64,000 nucleotides of DNA from the NCBI GenBank assembly GCA_029990175.1, contig JARKIP010000017.1:16200001-16264000 (forward strand). Direction: 5' to 3'. Below the pieces are notes generated by a model. That model had not been told where the DNA came from, ran no database searches, and saw only the letters and a list, made by a program, of their open reading frames with translations. A program made the position numbers and the translations under genes. This DNA comes from Petunia secreta (Eukaryota > Streptophyta > Magnoliopsida > Solanales > Solanaceae). Each line of letters starts with the position of its first letter. The first letter of the stretch is position 1. Below are positions 34,375 through 45,981 of the stretch, piece by piece.

Positions 34375-34493
34375 GGGATGCAACACGAGGACTTCCCGGA
34401 GGGTCACCCATTCCAGTACTACTCTCGCCCAAGCACGCTTAGCTTCGGAGTTCTGATGGGATCCGGTGCGTTAGTGCTGGTATGATCGCATCC
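34375..34493 (-). rRNA. 5S: 5S ribosomal RNA (copy 98), T52C
   Basis: T52C in box A (base 34442). Confidence 0.96.
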
Positions 34494-34725
34494 GTCATTC
34501 TTTGCGCTCTAACTTCTCTTATCCGTTCCGTGCCCCCGCTAATCTTTTAAACCTTTAAACCGTCATAACTTTACGCTCGTTCATCCGTTTCGTGCGATTC
34601 TTTTTTTCAATTCGAGTAATCTTTCAAGATCTACCTCCACAAGCTGCCGTAGTCCCGCTTACTAAGACGTGCCTTGCACCATTCGCGGATTTACGACCCC
34701 GCCCGCCGTTATTTTGGCAAAAAGA

Positions 34726-34844
34726 GGGATGCAACACGAGGACTTCCCGGAGGGTCACCCATTCCAGTACTACTCTCGCCCAAGCACGCTTAACTTCGGA
34801 GTTCTGATGGGATCCGGTGCGTTAGTGCTGGTATGATCGCATCC
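34726..34844 (-). rRNA. 5S: 5S ribosomal RNA (copy 99)
   Basis: Consensus gene and spacer. Confidence 0.97.
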
Positions 34845-35076
34845 GTCATTCTTTGCGCTCTAACTTCTCTTATCCGTTCCGTGCCCCCGCTAATCTTTTA
34901 AACCTTTAAACCGTCATAACTTTACGCTCGTTCATCCGTTTCGTGCGATTCTTTTTTTCAATTCGAGTAATCTTTCAAGATCTACCTCCACAAGCTGCCG
35001 TAGTCCCGCTTACTAAGACGTGCCTTGCACCATTCGCGGATTTACGACCCCGCCCGCCGTTATTTTGGCAAAAAGA

Positions 35077-35195
35077 GGGATGCAACACGAGGACTTCCCG
35101 GAGGGTCACCCATTCCAGTACTACTCTCGCCCAAGCACGCTTAACTTCGGAGTTCTGATGGGATCCGGTGCGTTAGTGCTGGTATGATCGCATCC
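35077..35195 (-). rRNA. 5S: 5S ribosomal RNA (copy 100)
   Basis: Consensus gene and spacer. Confidence 0.97.
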
Positions 35196-35427
35196 GTCAT
35201 TCTTTGCGCTCTAACTTCTCTTATCCGTTCCGTGCCCCCGCTAATCTTTTAAACCTTTAAACCGTCATAACTTTACGCTCGTTCATCCGTTTCGTGCGAT
35301 TCTTTTTTTCAATTCGAGTAATCTTTCAAGATCTACCTCCACAAGCTGCCGTAGTCCCGCTTACTAAGACGTGCCTTGCACCATTCGCGGATTTACGACC
35401 CCGCCCGCCGTTATTTTGGCAAAAAGA

Positions 35428-35546
35428 GGGATGCAACACGAGGACTTCCCGGAGGGTCACCCATTCCAGTACTACTCTCGCCCAAGCACGCTTAGCTTCG
35501 GAGTTCTGATGGGATCCGGTGCGTTAGTGCTGGTATGATCGCATCC
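35428..35546 (-). rRNA. 5S: 5S ribosomal RNA (copy 101), T52C
   Basis: T52C in box A (base 35495). Its upstream spacer is cut short at about -90 by the 95-bp deletion; the proximal promoter and TTTAAACC repeats remain. Confidence 0.96.
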
Positions 35547-35633
35547 GTCATTCTTTGCGCTCTAACTTCTCTTATCCGTTCCGTGCCCCCGCTAATCTTT
35601 TAAACCTTTAAACCGTCATAACTTTACGCTCGT

Positions 35634-35637
35634 TCAC
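35634..35637. other. Junction of a 95-bp spacer deletion (256-bp unit)
   Basis: The sequence passes directly from CGTTCA to CCATTCGCGG, so 95 bp of spacer between copies 101 and 102 is missing, including the T7 run and the BglII site. Both flanks of the missing piece end in CA, a 2-bp microhomology at the break. Both neighbouring genes, their terminators and their proximal promoters are intact; only the inter-gene distance is shortened, from 232 to 137 bp. Confidence 0.95.
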
Positions 35638-35683
35638 CATTCGCGGATTTACGACCCCGCCCGCCGTTATTTTGGCAAAAAGA

Positions 35684-35802
35684 GGGATGCAACACGAGGA
35701 CTTCCCGGAGGGTCACCCATTCCAGTACTACTCTCGCCCAAGCACGCTTAACTTCGGAGTTCTGATGGGATCCGGTGCGTTAGTGCTGGTATGATCGCAT
35801 CC
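35684..35802 (-). rRNA. 5S: 5S ribosomal RNA (copy 102), next to deletion
   Basis: Consensus gene; the 95-bp deletion begins 47 bp past its 3' end, and its terminator is intact. Confidence 0.97.
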
Positions 35803-36034
35803 GTCATTCTTTGCGCTCTAACTTCTCTTATCCGTTCCGTGCCCCCGCTAATCTTTTAAACCTTTAAACCGTCATAACTTTACGCTCGTTCATCCGTTTC
35901 GTGCGATTCTTTTTTTCAATTCGAGTAATCTTTCAAGATCTACCTCCACAAGCTGCCGTAGTCCCGCTTACTAAGACGTGCCTTGCACCATTCGCGGATT
36001 TACGACCCCGCCCGCCGTTATTTTGGCAAAAAGA

Positions 36035-36153
36035 GGGATGCAACACGAGGACTTCCCGGAGGGTCACCCATTCCAGTACTACTCTCGCCCAAGCACGCTT
36101 AACTTCGGAGTTCTGATGGGATCCGGTGCGTTAGTGCTGGTATGATCGCATCC
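36035..36153 (-). rRNA. 5S: 5S ribosomal RNA (copy 103)
   Basis: Consensus gene and spacer. Confidence 0.97.
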
Positions 36154-36385
36154 GTCATTCTTTGCGCTCTAACTTCTCTTATCCGTTCCGTGCCCCCGCT
36201 AATCTTTTAAACCTTTAAACCGTCATAACTTTACGCTCGTTCATCCGTTTCGTGCGATTCTTTTTTTCAATTCGAGTAATCTTTCAAGATCTACCTCCAC
36301 AAGCTGCCGTAGTCCCGCTTACTAAGACGTGCCTTGCACCATTCGCGGATTTACGACCCCGCCCGCCGTTATTTTGGCAAAAAGA

Positions 36386-36504
36386 GGGATGCAACACGAG
36401 GACTTCCCGGAGGGTCACCCATTCCAGTACTACTCTCGCCCAAGCACGCTTAACTTCGGAGTTCTGATGGGATCCGGTGCGTTAGTGCTGGTATGATCGC
36501 ATCC
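36386..36504 (-). rRNA. 5S: 5S ribosomal RNA (copy 104)
   Basis: Consensus gene and spacer. Confidence 0.97.
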
Positions 36505-36736
36505 GTCATTCTTTGCGCTCTAACTTCTCTTATCCGTTCCGTGCCCCCGCTAATCTTTTAAACCTTTAAACCGTCATAACTTTACGCTCGTTCATCCGTT
36601 TCGTGCGATTCTTTTTTTCAATTCGAGTAATCTTTCAAGATCTACCTCCACAAGCTGCCGTAGTCCCGCTTACTAAGACGTGCCTTGCACCATTCGCGGA
36701 TTTACGACCCCGCCCGCCGTTATTTTGGCAAAAAGA

Positions 36737-36855
36737 GGGATGCAACACGAGGACTTCCCGGAGGGTCACCCATTCCAGTACTACTCTCGCCCAAGCACGC
36801 TTAACTTCGGAGTTCTGATGGGATCCGGTGCGTTAGTGCTGGTATGATCGCATCC
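36737..36855 (-). rRNA. 5S: 5S ribosomal RNA (copy 105)
   Basis: Consensus gene and spacer. Confidence 0.97.
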
Positions 36856-37087
36856 GTCATTCTTTGCGCTCTAACTTCTCTTATCCGTTCCGTGCCCCCG
36901 CTAATCTTTTAAACCTTTAAACCGTCATAACTTTACGCTCGTTCATCCGTTTCGTGCGATTCTTTTTTTCAATTCGAGTAATCTTTCAAGATCTACCTCC
37001 ACAAGCTGCCGTAGTCCCGCTTACTAAGACGTGCCTTGCACCATTCGCGGATTTACGACCCCGCCCGCCGTTATTTTGGCAAAAAGA

Positions 37088-37206
37088 GGGATGCAACACG
37101 AGGACTTCCCGGAGGGTCACCCATTCCAGTACTACTCTCGCCCAAGCACGCTTAGCTTCGGAGTTCTGATGGGATCCGGTGCGTTAGTGCTGGTATGATC
37201 GCATCC
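37088..37206 (-). rRNA. 5S: 5S ribosomal RNA (copy 106), T52C
   Basis: T52C in box A (base 37155). Confidence 0.96.
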
Positions 37207-37438
37207 GTCATTCTTTGCGCTCTAACTTCTCTTATCCGTTCCGTGCCCCCGCTAATCTTTTAAACCTTTAAACCGTCATAACTTTACGCTCGTTCATCCG
37301 TTTCGTGCGATTCTTTTTTTCAATTCGAGTAATCTTTCAAGATCTACCTCCACAAGCTGCCGTAGTCCCGCTTACTAAGACGTGCCTTGCACCATTCGCG
37401 GATTTACGACCCCGCCCGCCGTTATTTTGGCAAAAAGA

Positions 37439-37557
37439 GGGATGCAACACGAGGACTTCCCGGAGGGTCACCCATTCCAGTACTACTCTCGCCCAAGCAC
37501 GCTTAACTTCGGAGTTCTGATGGGATCCGGTGCGTTAGTGCTGGTATGATCGCATCC
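37439..37557 (-). rRNA. 5S: 5S ribosomal RNA (copy 107)
   Basis: Consensus gene and spacer. Confidence 0.97.
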
Positions 37558-37789
37558 GTCATTCTTTGCGCTCTAACTTCTCTTATCCGTTCCGTGCCCC
37601 CGCTAATCTTTTAAACCTTTAAACCGTCATAACTTTACGCTCGTTCATCCGTTTCGTGCGATTCTTTTTTTCAATTCGAGTAATCTTTCAAGATCTACCT
37701 CCACAAGCTGCCGTAGTCCCGCTTACTAAGACGTGCCTTGCACCATTCGCGGATTTACGACCCCGCCCGCCGTTATTTTGGCAAAAAGA

Positions 37790-37908
37790 GGGATGCAACA
37801 CGAGGACTTCCCGGAGGGTCACCCATTCCAGTACTACTCTCGCCCAAGCACGCTTAACTTCGGAGTTCTGATGGGATCCGGTGCGTTAGTGCTGGTATGA
37901 TCGCATCC
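37790..37908 (-). rRNA. 5S: 5S ribosomal RNA (copy 108)
   Basis: Consensus gene and spacer. Confidence 0.97.
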
Positions 37909-38140
37909 GTCATTCTTTGCGCTCTAACTTCTCTTATCCGTTCCGTGCCCCCGCTAATCTTTTAAACCTTTAAACCGTCATAACTTTACGCTCGTTCATC
38001 CGTTTCGTGCGATTCTTTTTTTCAATTCGAGTAATCTTTCAAGATCTACCTCCACAAGCTGCCGTAGTCCCGCTTACTAAGACGTGCCTTGCACCATTCG
38101 CGGATTTACGACCCCGCCCGCCGTTATTTTGGCAAAAAGA

Positions 38141-38259
38141 GGGATGCAACACGAGGACTTCCCGGAGGGTCACCCATTCCAGTACTACTCTCGCCCAAGC
38201 ACGCTTAACTTCGGAGTTCTGATGGGATCCGGTGCGTTAGTGCTGGTATGATCGCATCC
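38141..38259 (-). rRNA. 5S: 5S ribosomal RNA (copy 109)
   Basis: Consensus gene and spacer. Confidence 0.97.
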
Positions 38260-38491
38260 GTCATTCTTTGCGCTCTAACTTCTCTTATCCGTTCCGTGCC
38301 CCCGCTAATCTTTTAAACCTTTAAACCGTCATAACTTTACGCTCGTTCATCCGTTTCGTGCGATTCTTTTTTTCAATTCGAGTAATCTTTCAAGATCTAC
38401 CTCCACAAGCTGCCGTAGTCCCGCTTACTAAGACGTGCCTTGCACCATTCGCGGATTTACGACCCCGCCCGCCGTTATTTTGGCAAAAGGA

Positions 38492-38610
38492 GGGATGCAA
38501 CACGAGGACTTCCCGGAGGGTCACCCATTCCAGTACTACTCTCGCCCAAGCACGCTTAACTTCGGAGTTCTGATGGGATCCGGTGCGTTAGTGCTGGTAT
38601 GATCGCATCC
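38492..38610 (-). rRNA. 5S: 5S ribosomal RNA (copy 110), T4 terminator
   Basis: Consensus gene; base 38489 changes the terminator from TCTTTTT to TCCTTTT, the minimum T4. Confidence 0.97.
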
Positions 38611-38842
38611 GTCATTCTTTGCGCTCTAACTTCTCTTATCCGTTCCGTGCCCCCGCTAATCTTTTAAACCTTTAAACCGTCATAACTTTACGCTCGTTCA
38701 TCCGTTTCGTGCGATTCTTTTTTTCAATTCGAGTAATCTTTCAAGATCTACCTCCACAAGCTGCCGTAGTCCCGCTTACTAAGACGTGCCTTGCACCATT
38801 CGCGGATTTACGACCCCGCCCGCCGTTATTTTGGCAAAAAGA

Positions 38843-38961
38843 GGGATGCAACACGAGGACTTCCCGGAGGGTCACCCATTCCAGTACTACTCTCGCCCAA
38901 GCACGCTTAGCTTCGGAGTTCTGATGGGATCCGGTGCGTTAGTGCTGGTATGATCGCATCC
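38843..38961 (-). rRNA. 5S: 5S ribosomal RNA (copy 111), T52C
   Basis: T52C in box A (base 38910). Confidence 0.96.
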
Positions 38962-39193
38962 GTCATTCTTTGCGCTCTAACTTCTCTTATCCGTTCCGTG
39001 CCCCCGCTAATCTTTTAAACCTTTAAACCGTCATAACTTTACGCTCGTTCATCCGTTTCGTGCGATTCTTTTTTTCAATTCGAGTAATCTTTCAAGATCT
39101 ACCTCCACAAGCTGCCGTAGTCCCGCTTACTAAGACGTGCCTTGCACCATTCGCGGATTTACGACCCCGCCCGCCGTTATTTTGGCAAAAAGA

Positions 39194-39312
39194 GGGATGC
39201 AACACGAGGACTTCCCGGAGGGTCACCCATTCCAGTACTACTCTCGCCCAAGCACGCTTAACTTCGGAGTTCTGATGGGATCCGGTGCGTTAGTGCTGGT
39301 ATGATCGCATCC
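39194..39312 (-). rRNA. 5S: 5S ribosomal RNA (copy 112)
   Basis: Consensus gene and spacer. Confidence 0.97.
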
Positions 39313-39544
39313 GTCATTCTTTGCGCTCTAACTTCTCTTATCCGTTCCGTGCCCCCGCTAATCTTTTAAACCTTTAAACCGTCATAACTTTACGCTCGTT
39401 CATCCGTTTCGTGCGATTCTTTTTTTCAATTCGAGTAATCTTTCAAGATCTACCTCCACAAGCTGCCGTAGTCCCGCTTACTAAGACGTGCCTTGCACCA
39501 TTCGCGGATTTACGACCCCGCCCGCCGTTATTTTGGCAAAAAGA

Positions 39545-39663
39545 GGGATGCAACACGAGGACTTCCCGGAGGGTCACCCATTCCAGTACTACTCTCGCCC
39601 AAGCACGCTTAACTTCGGAGTTCTGATGGGATCCGGTGCGTTAGTGCTGGTATGATCGCATCC
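39545..39663 (-). rRNA. 5S: 5S ribosomal RNA (copy 113)
   Basis: Consensus gene and spacer. Confidence 0.97.
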
Positions 39664-39895
39664 GTCATTCTTTGCGCTCTAACTTCTCTTATCCGTTCCG
39701 TGCCCCCGCTAATCTTTTAAACCTTTAAACCGTCATAACTTTACGCTCGTTCATCCGTTTCGTGCGATTCTTTTTTTCAATTCGAGTAATCTTTCAAGAT
39801 CTACCTCCACAAGCTGCCGTAGTCCCGCTTACTAAGACGTGCCTTGCACCATTCGCGGATTTACGACCCCGCCCGCCGTTATTTTGGCAAAAAGA

Positions 39896-40014
39896 GGGAT
39901 GCAACACGAGGACTTCCCGGAGGGTCACCCATTCCAGTACTACTCTCGCCCAAGCACGCTTAACTTCGGAGTTCTGATGGGATCCGGTGCGTTAGTGCTG
40001 GTATGATCGCATCC
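39896..40014 (-). rRNA. 5S: 5S ribosomal RNA (copy 114)
   Basis: Consensus gene and spacer. Confidence 0.97.
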
Positions 40015-40246
40015 GTCATTCTTTGCGCTCTAACTTCTCTTATCCGTTCCGTGCCCCCGCTAATCTTTTAAACCTTTAAACCGTCATAACTTTACGCTCG
40101 TTCATCCGTTTCGTGCGATTCTTTTTTTCAATTCGAGTAATCTTTCAAGATCTACCTCCACAAGCTGCCGTAGTCCCGCTTACTAAGACGTGCCTTGCAC
40201 CATTCGCGGATTTACGACCCCGCCCGCCGTTATTTTGGCAAAAAGA

Positions 40247-40365
40247 GGGATGCAACACGAGGACTTCCCGGAGGGTCACCCATTCCAGTACTACTCTCGC
40301 CCAAGCACGCTTAACTTCGGAGTTCTGATGGGATCCGGTGCGTTAGTGCTGGTATGATCGCATCC
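40247..40365 (-). rRNA. 5S: 5S ribosomal RNA (copy 115)
   Basis: Consensus gene and spacer. Confidence 0.97.
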
Positions 40366-40597
40366 GTCATTCTTTGCGCTCTAACTTCTCTTATCCGTTC
40401 CGTGCCCCCGCTAATCTTTTAAACCTTTAAACCGTCATAACTTTACGCTCGTTCATCCGTTTCGTGCGATTCTTTTTTTCAATTCGAGTAATCTTTCAAG
40501 ATCTACCTCCACAAGCTGCCGTAGTCCCGCTTACTAAGACGTGCCTTGCACCATTCGCGGATTTACGACCCCGCCCGCCGTTATTTTGGCAAAAAGA

Positions 40598-40716
40598 GGG
40601 ATGCAACACGAGGACTTCCCGGAGGGTCACCCATTCCAGTACTACTCTCGCCCAAGCACGCTTAACTTCGGAGTTCTGATGGGATCCGGTGCGTTAGTGC
40701 TGGTATGATCGCATCC
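40598..40716 (-). rRNA. 5S: 5S ribosomal RNA (copy 116)
   Basis: Consensus gene and spacer. Confidence 0.97.
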
Positions 40717-40948
40717 GTCATTCTTTGCGCTCTAACTTCTCTTATCCGTTCCGTGCCCCCGCTAATCTTTTAAACCTTTAAACCGTCATAACTTTACGCT
40801 CGTTCATCCGTTTCGTGCGATTCTTTTTTTCAATTCGAGTAATCTTTCAAGATCTACCTCCACAAGCTGCCGTAGTCCCGCTTACTAAGACGTGCCTTGC
40901 ACCATTCGCGGATTTACGACCCCGCCCGCCGTTATTTTGGCAAAAAGA

Positions 40949-41067
40949 GGGATGCAACACGAGGACTTCCCGGAGGGTCACCCATTCCAGTACTACTCTC
41001 GCCCAAGCACGCTTAGCTTCGGAGTTCTGATGGGATCCGGTGCGTTAGTGCTGGTATGATCGCATCC
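40949..41067 (-). rRNA. 5S: 5S ribosomal RNA (copy 117), T52C
   Basis: T52C in box A (base 41016). Confidence 0.96.
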
Positions 41068-41299
41068 GTCATTCTTTGCGCTCTAACTTCTCTTATCCGT
41101 TCCGTGCCCCCGCTAATCTTTTAAACCTTTAAACCGTCATAACTTTACGCTCGTTCATCCGTTTCGTGCGATTCTTTTTTTCAATTCGAGTAATCTTTCA
41201 AGATCTACCTCCACAAGCTGCCGTAGTCCCGCTTACTAAGACGTGCCTTGCACCATTCGCGGATTTACGACCCCGCCCGCCGTTATTTTGGCAAAAAGA

Positions 41300-41418
41300 G
41301 GGATGCAACACGAGGACTTCCCGGAGGGTCACCCATTCCAGTACTACTCTCGCCCAAGCACGCTTAACTTCGGAGTTCTGATGGGATCCGGTGCGTTAGT
41401 GCTGGTATGATCGCATCC
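41300..41418 (-). rRNA. 5S: 5S ribosomal RNA (copy 118)
   Basis: Consensus gene and spacer. Confidence 0.97.
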
Positions 41419-41650
41419 GTCATTCTTTGCGCTCTAACTTCTCTTATCCGTTCCGTGCCCCCGCTAATCTTTTAAACCTTTAAACCGTCATAACTTTACG
41501 CTCGTTCATCCGTTTCGTGCGATTCTTTTTTTCAATTCGAGTAATCTTTCAAGATCTACCTCCACAAGCTGCCGTAGTCCCGCTTACTAAGACGTGCCTT
41601 GCACCATTCGCGGATTTACGACCCCGCCCGCCGTTATTTTGGCAAAAAGA

Positions 41651-41769
41651 GGGATGCAACACGAGGACTTCCCGGAGGGTCACCCATTCCAGTACTACTC
41701 TCGCCCAAGCACGCTTAACTTCGGAGTTCTGATGGGATCCGGTGCGTTAGTGCTGGTATGATCGCATCC
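41651..41769 (-). rRNA. 5S: 5S ribosomal RNA (copy 119)
   Basis: Consensus gene and spacer. Confidence 0.97.
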
Positions 41770-42001
41770 GTCATTCTTTGCGCTCTAACTTCTCTTATCC
41801 GTTCCGTGCCCCCGCTAATCTTTTAAACCTTTAAACCGTCATAACTTTACGCTCGTTCATCCGTTTCGTGCGATTCTTTTTTTCAATTCGAGTAATCTTT
41901 CAAGATCTACCTCCACAAGCTGCCGTAGTCCCGCTTACTAAGACGTGCCTTGCACCATTCGCGGATTTACGACCCCGCCCGCCGTTATTTTGGCAAAAAG
42001 A

Positions 42002-42120
42002 GGGATGCAACACGAGGACTTCCCGGAGGGTCACCCATTCCAGTACTACTCTCGCCCAAGCACGCTTAACTTCGGAGTTCTGATGGGATCCGGTGCGTTA
42101 GTGCTGGTATGATCGCATCC
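42002..42120 (-). rRNA. 5S: 5S ribosomal RNA (copy 120)
   Basis: Consensus gene and spacer. Confidence 0.97.
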
Positions 42121-42352
42121 GTCATTCTTTGCGCTCTAACTTCTCTTATCCGTTCCGTGCCCCCGCTAATCTTTTAAACCTTTAAACCGTCATAACTTTA
42201 CGCTCGTTCATCCGTTTCGTGCGATTCTTTTTTTCAATTCGAGTAATCTTTCAAGATCTACCTCCACAAGCTGCCGTAGTCCCGCTTACTAAGACGTGCC
42301 TTGCACCATTCGCGGATTTACGACCCCGCCCGCCGTTATTTTGGCAAAAAGA

Positions 42353-42471
42353 GGGATGCAACACGAGGACTTCCCGGAGGGTCACCCATTCCAGTACTAC
42401 TCTCGCCCAAGCACGCTTAACTTCGGAGTTCTGATGGGATCCGGTGCGTTAGTGCTGGTATGATCGCATCC
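42353..42471 (-). rRNA. 5S: 5S ribosomal RNA (copy 121)
   Basis: Consensus gene and spacer. Confidence 0.97.
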
Positions 42472-42703
42472 GTCATTCTTTGCGCTCTAACTTCTCTTAT
42501 CCGTTCCGTGCCCCCGCTAATCTTTTAAACCTTTAAACCGTCATAACTTTACGCTCGTTCATCCGTTTCGTGCGATTCTTTTTTTCAATTCGAGTAATCT
42601 TTCAAGATCTACCTCCACAAGCTGCCGTAGTCCCGCTTACTAAGACGTGCCTTGCACCATTCGCGGATTTACGACCCCGCCCGCCGTTATTTTGGCAAAA
42701 AGA

Positions 42704-42822
42704 GGGATGCAACACGAGGACTTCCCGGAGGGTCACCCATTCCAGTACTACTCTCGCCCAAGCACGCTTAGCTTCGGAGTTCTGATGGGATCCGGTGCGT
42801 TAGTGCTGGTATGATCGCATCC
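42704..42822 (-). rRNA. 5S: 5S ribosomal RNA (copy 122), T52C
   Basis: T52C in box A (base 42771). Confidence 0.96.
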
Positions 42823-43054
42823 GTCATTCTTTGCGCTCTAACTTCTCTTATCCGTTCCGTGCCCCCGCTAATCTTTTAAACCTTTAAACCGTCATAACTT
42901 TACGCTCGTTCATCCGTTTCGTGCGATTCTTTTTTTCAATTCGAGTAATCTTTCAAGATCTACCTCCACAAGCTGCCGTAGTCCCGCTTACTAAGACGTG
43001 CCTTGCACCATTCGCGGATTTACGACCCCGCCCGCCGTTATTTTGGCAAAAAGA

Positions 43055-43173
43055 GGGATGCAACACGAGGACTTCCCGGAGGGTCACCCATTCCAGTACT
43101 ACTCTCGCCCAAGCACGCTTAACTTCGGAGTTCTGATGGGATCCGGTGCGTTAGTGCTGGTATGATCGCATCC
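43055..43173 (-). rRNA. 5S: 5S ribosomal RNA (copy 123)
   Basis: Consensus gene and spacer. Confidence 0.97.
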
Positions 43174-43405
43174 GTCATTCTTTGCGCTCTAACTTCTCTT
43201 ATCCGTTCCGTGCCCCCGCTAATCTTTTAAACCTTTAAACCGTCATAACTTTACGCTCGTTCATCCGTTTCGTGCGATTCTTTTTTTCAATTCGAGTAAT
43301 CTTTCAAGATCTACCTCCACAAGCTGCCGTAGTCCCGCTTACTAAGACGTGCCTTGCACCATTCGCGGATTTACGACCCCGCCCGCCGTTATTTTGGCAA
43401 AAAGA

Positions 43406-43524
43406 GGGATGCAACACGAGGACTTCCCGGAGGGTCACCCATTCCAGTACTACTCTCGCCCAAGCACGCTTAACTTCGGAGTTCTGATGGGATCCGGTGC
43501 GTTAGTGCTGGTATGATCGCATCC
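43406..43524 (-). rRNA. 5S: 5S ribosomal RNA (copy 124)
   Basis: Consensus gene and spacer. Confidence 0.97.
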
Positions 43525-43756
43525 GTCATTCTTTGCGCTCTAACTTCTCTTATCCGTTCCGTGCCCCCGCTAATCTTTTAAACCTTTAAACCGTCATAAC
43601 TTTACGCTCGTTCATCCGTTTCGTGCGATTCTTTTTTTCAATTCGAGTAATCTTTCAAGATCTACCTCCACAAGCTGCCGTAGTCCCGCTTACTAAGACG
43701 TGCCTTGCACCATTCGCGGATTTACGACCCCGCCCGCCGTTATTTTGGCAAAAAGA

Positions 43757-43875
43757 GGGATGCAACACGAGGACTTCCCGGAGGGTCACCCATTCCAGTA
43801 CTACTCTCGCCCAAGCACGCTTAACTTCGGAGTTCTGATGGGATCCGGTGCGTTAGTGCTGGTATGATCGCATCC
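43757..43875 (-). rRNA. 5S: 5S ribosomal RNA (copy 125)
   Basis: Consensus gene and spacer. Confidence 0.97.
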
Positions 43876-44107
43876 GTCATTCTTTGCGCTCTAACTTCTC
43901 TTATCCGTTCCGTGCCCCCGCTAATCTTTTAAACCTTTAAACCGTCATAACTTTACGCTCGTTCATCCGTTTCGTGCGATTCTTTTTTTCAATTCGAGTA
44001 ATCTTTCAAGATCTACCTCCACAAGCTGCCGTAGTCCCGCTTACTAAGACGTGCCTTGCACCATTCGCGGATTTACGACCCCGCCCGCCGTTATTTTGGC
44101 AAAAAGA

Positions 44108-44226
44108 GGGATGCAACACGAGGACTTCCCGGAGGGTCACCCATTCCAGTACTACTCTCGCCCAAGCACGCTTAGCTTCGGAGTTCTGATGGGATCCGGT
44201 GCGTTAGTGCTGGTATGATCGCATCC
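44108..44226 (-). rRNA. 5S: 5S ribosomal RNA (copy 126), T52C
   Basis: T52C in box A (base 44175). Confidence 0.96.
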
Positions 44227-44458
44227 GTCATTCTTTGCGCTCTAACTTCTCTTATCCGTTCCGTGCCCCCGCTAATCTTTTAAACCTTTAAACCGTCATA
44301 ACTTTACGCTCGTTCATCCGTTTCGTGCGATTCTTTTTTTCAATTCGAGTAATCTTTCAAGATCTACCTCCACAAGCTGCCGTAGTCCCGCTTACTAAGA
44401 CGTGCCTTGCACCATTCGCGGATTTACGACCCCGCCCGCCGTTATTTTGGCAAAAAGA

Positions 44459-44577
44459 GGGATGCAACACGAGGACTTCCCGGAGGGTCACCCATTCCAG
44501 TACTACTCTCGCCCAAGCACGCTTAGCTTCGGAGTTCTGATGGGATCCGGTGCGTTAGTGCTGGTATGATCGCATCC
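44459..44577 (-). rRNA. 5S: 5S ribosomal RNA (copy 127), T52C
   Basis: T52C in box A (base 44526); directly next to another T52C copy. Confidence 0.96.
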
Positions 44578-44809
44578 GTCATTCTTTGCGCTCTAACTTC
44601 TCTTATCCGTTCCGTGCCCCCGCTAATCTTTTAAACCTTTAAACCGTCATAACTTTACGCTCGTTCATCCGTTTCGTGCGATTCTTTTTTTCAATTCGAG
44701 TAATCTTTCAAGATCTACCTCCACAAGCTGCCGTAGTCCCGCTTACTAAGACGTGCCTTGCACCATTCGCGGATTTACGACCCCGCCCGCCGTTATTTTG
44801 GCAAAAAGA

Positions 44810-44928
44810 GGGATGCAACACGAGGACTTCCCGGAGGGTCACCCATTCCAGTACTACTCTCGCCCAAGCACGCTTAACTTCGGAGTTCTGATGGGATCCG
44901 GTGCGTTAGTGCTGGTATGATCGCATCC
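44810..44928 (-). rRNA. 5S: 5S ribosomal RNA (copy 128)
   Basis: Consensus gene and spacer. Confidence 0.97.
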
Positions 44929-45160
44929 GTCATTCTTTGCGCTCTAACTTCTCTTATCCGTTCCGTGCCCCCGCTAATCTTTTAAACCTTTAAACCGTCA
45001 TAACTTTACGCTCGTTCATCCGTTTCGTGCGATTCTTTTTTTCAATTCGAGTAATCTTTCAAGATCTACCTCCACAAGCTGCCGTAGTCCCGCTTACTAA
45101 GACGTGCCTTGCACCATTCGCGGATTTACGACCCCGCCCGCCGTTATTTTGGCAAAAAGA

Positions 45161-45279
45161 GGGATGCAACACGAGGACTTCCCGGAGGGTCACCCATTCC
45201 AGTACTACTCTCGCCCAAGCACGCTTAACTTCGGAGTTCTGATGGGATCCGGTGCGTTAGTGCTGGTATGATCGCATCC
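45161..45279 (-). rRNA. 5S: 5S ribosomal RNA (copy 129)
   Basis: Consensus gene and spacer. Confidence 0.97.
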
Positions 45280-45511
45280 GTCATTCTTTGCGCTCTAACT
45301 TCTCTTATCCGTTCCGTGCCCCCGCTAATCTTTTAAACCTTTAAACCGTCATAACTTTACGCTCGTTCATCCGTTTCGTGCGATTCTTTTTTTCAATTCG
45401 AGTAATCTTTCAAGATCTACCTCCACAAGCTGCCGTAGTCCCGCTTACTAAGACGTGCCTTGCACCATTCGCGGATTTACGACCCCGCCCGCCGTTATTT
45501 TGGCAAAAAGA

Positions 45512-45630
45512 GGGATGCAACACGAGGACTTCCCGGAGGGTCACCCATTCCAGTACTACTCTCGCCCAAGCACGCTTAACTTCGGAGTTCTGATGGGATC
45601 CGGTGCGTTAGTGCTGGTATGATCGCATCC
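45512..45630 (-). rRNA. 5S: 5S ribosomal RNA (copy 130)
   Basis: Consensus gene and spacer. Confidence 0.97.
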
Positions 45631-45862
45631 GTCATTCTTTGCGCTCTAACTTCTCTTATCCGTTCCGTGCCCCCGCTAATCTTTTAAACCTTTAAACCGT
45701 CATAACTTTACGCTCGTTCATCCGTTTCGTGCGATTCTTTTTTTCAATTCGAGTAATCTTTCAAGATCTACCTCCACAAGCTGCCGTAGTCCCGCTTACT
45801 AAGACGTGCCTTGCACCATTCGCGGATTTACGACCCCGCCCGCCGTTATTTTGGCAAAAAGA

Positions 45863-45981
45863 GGGATGCAACACGAGGACTTCCCGGAGGGTCACCCATT
45901 CCAGTACTACTCTCGCCCAAGCACGCTTAACTTCGGAGTTCTGATGGGATCCGGTGCGTTAGTGCTGGTATGATCGCATCC
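45863..45981 (-). rRNA. 5S: 5S ribosomal RNA (copy 131)
   Basis: Consensus gene and spacer. Confidence 0.97.
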
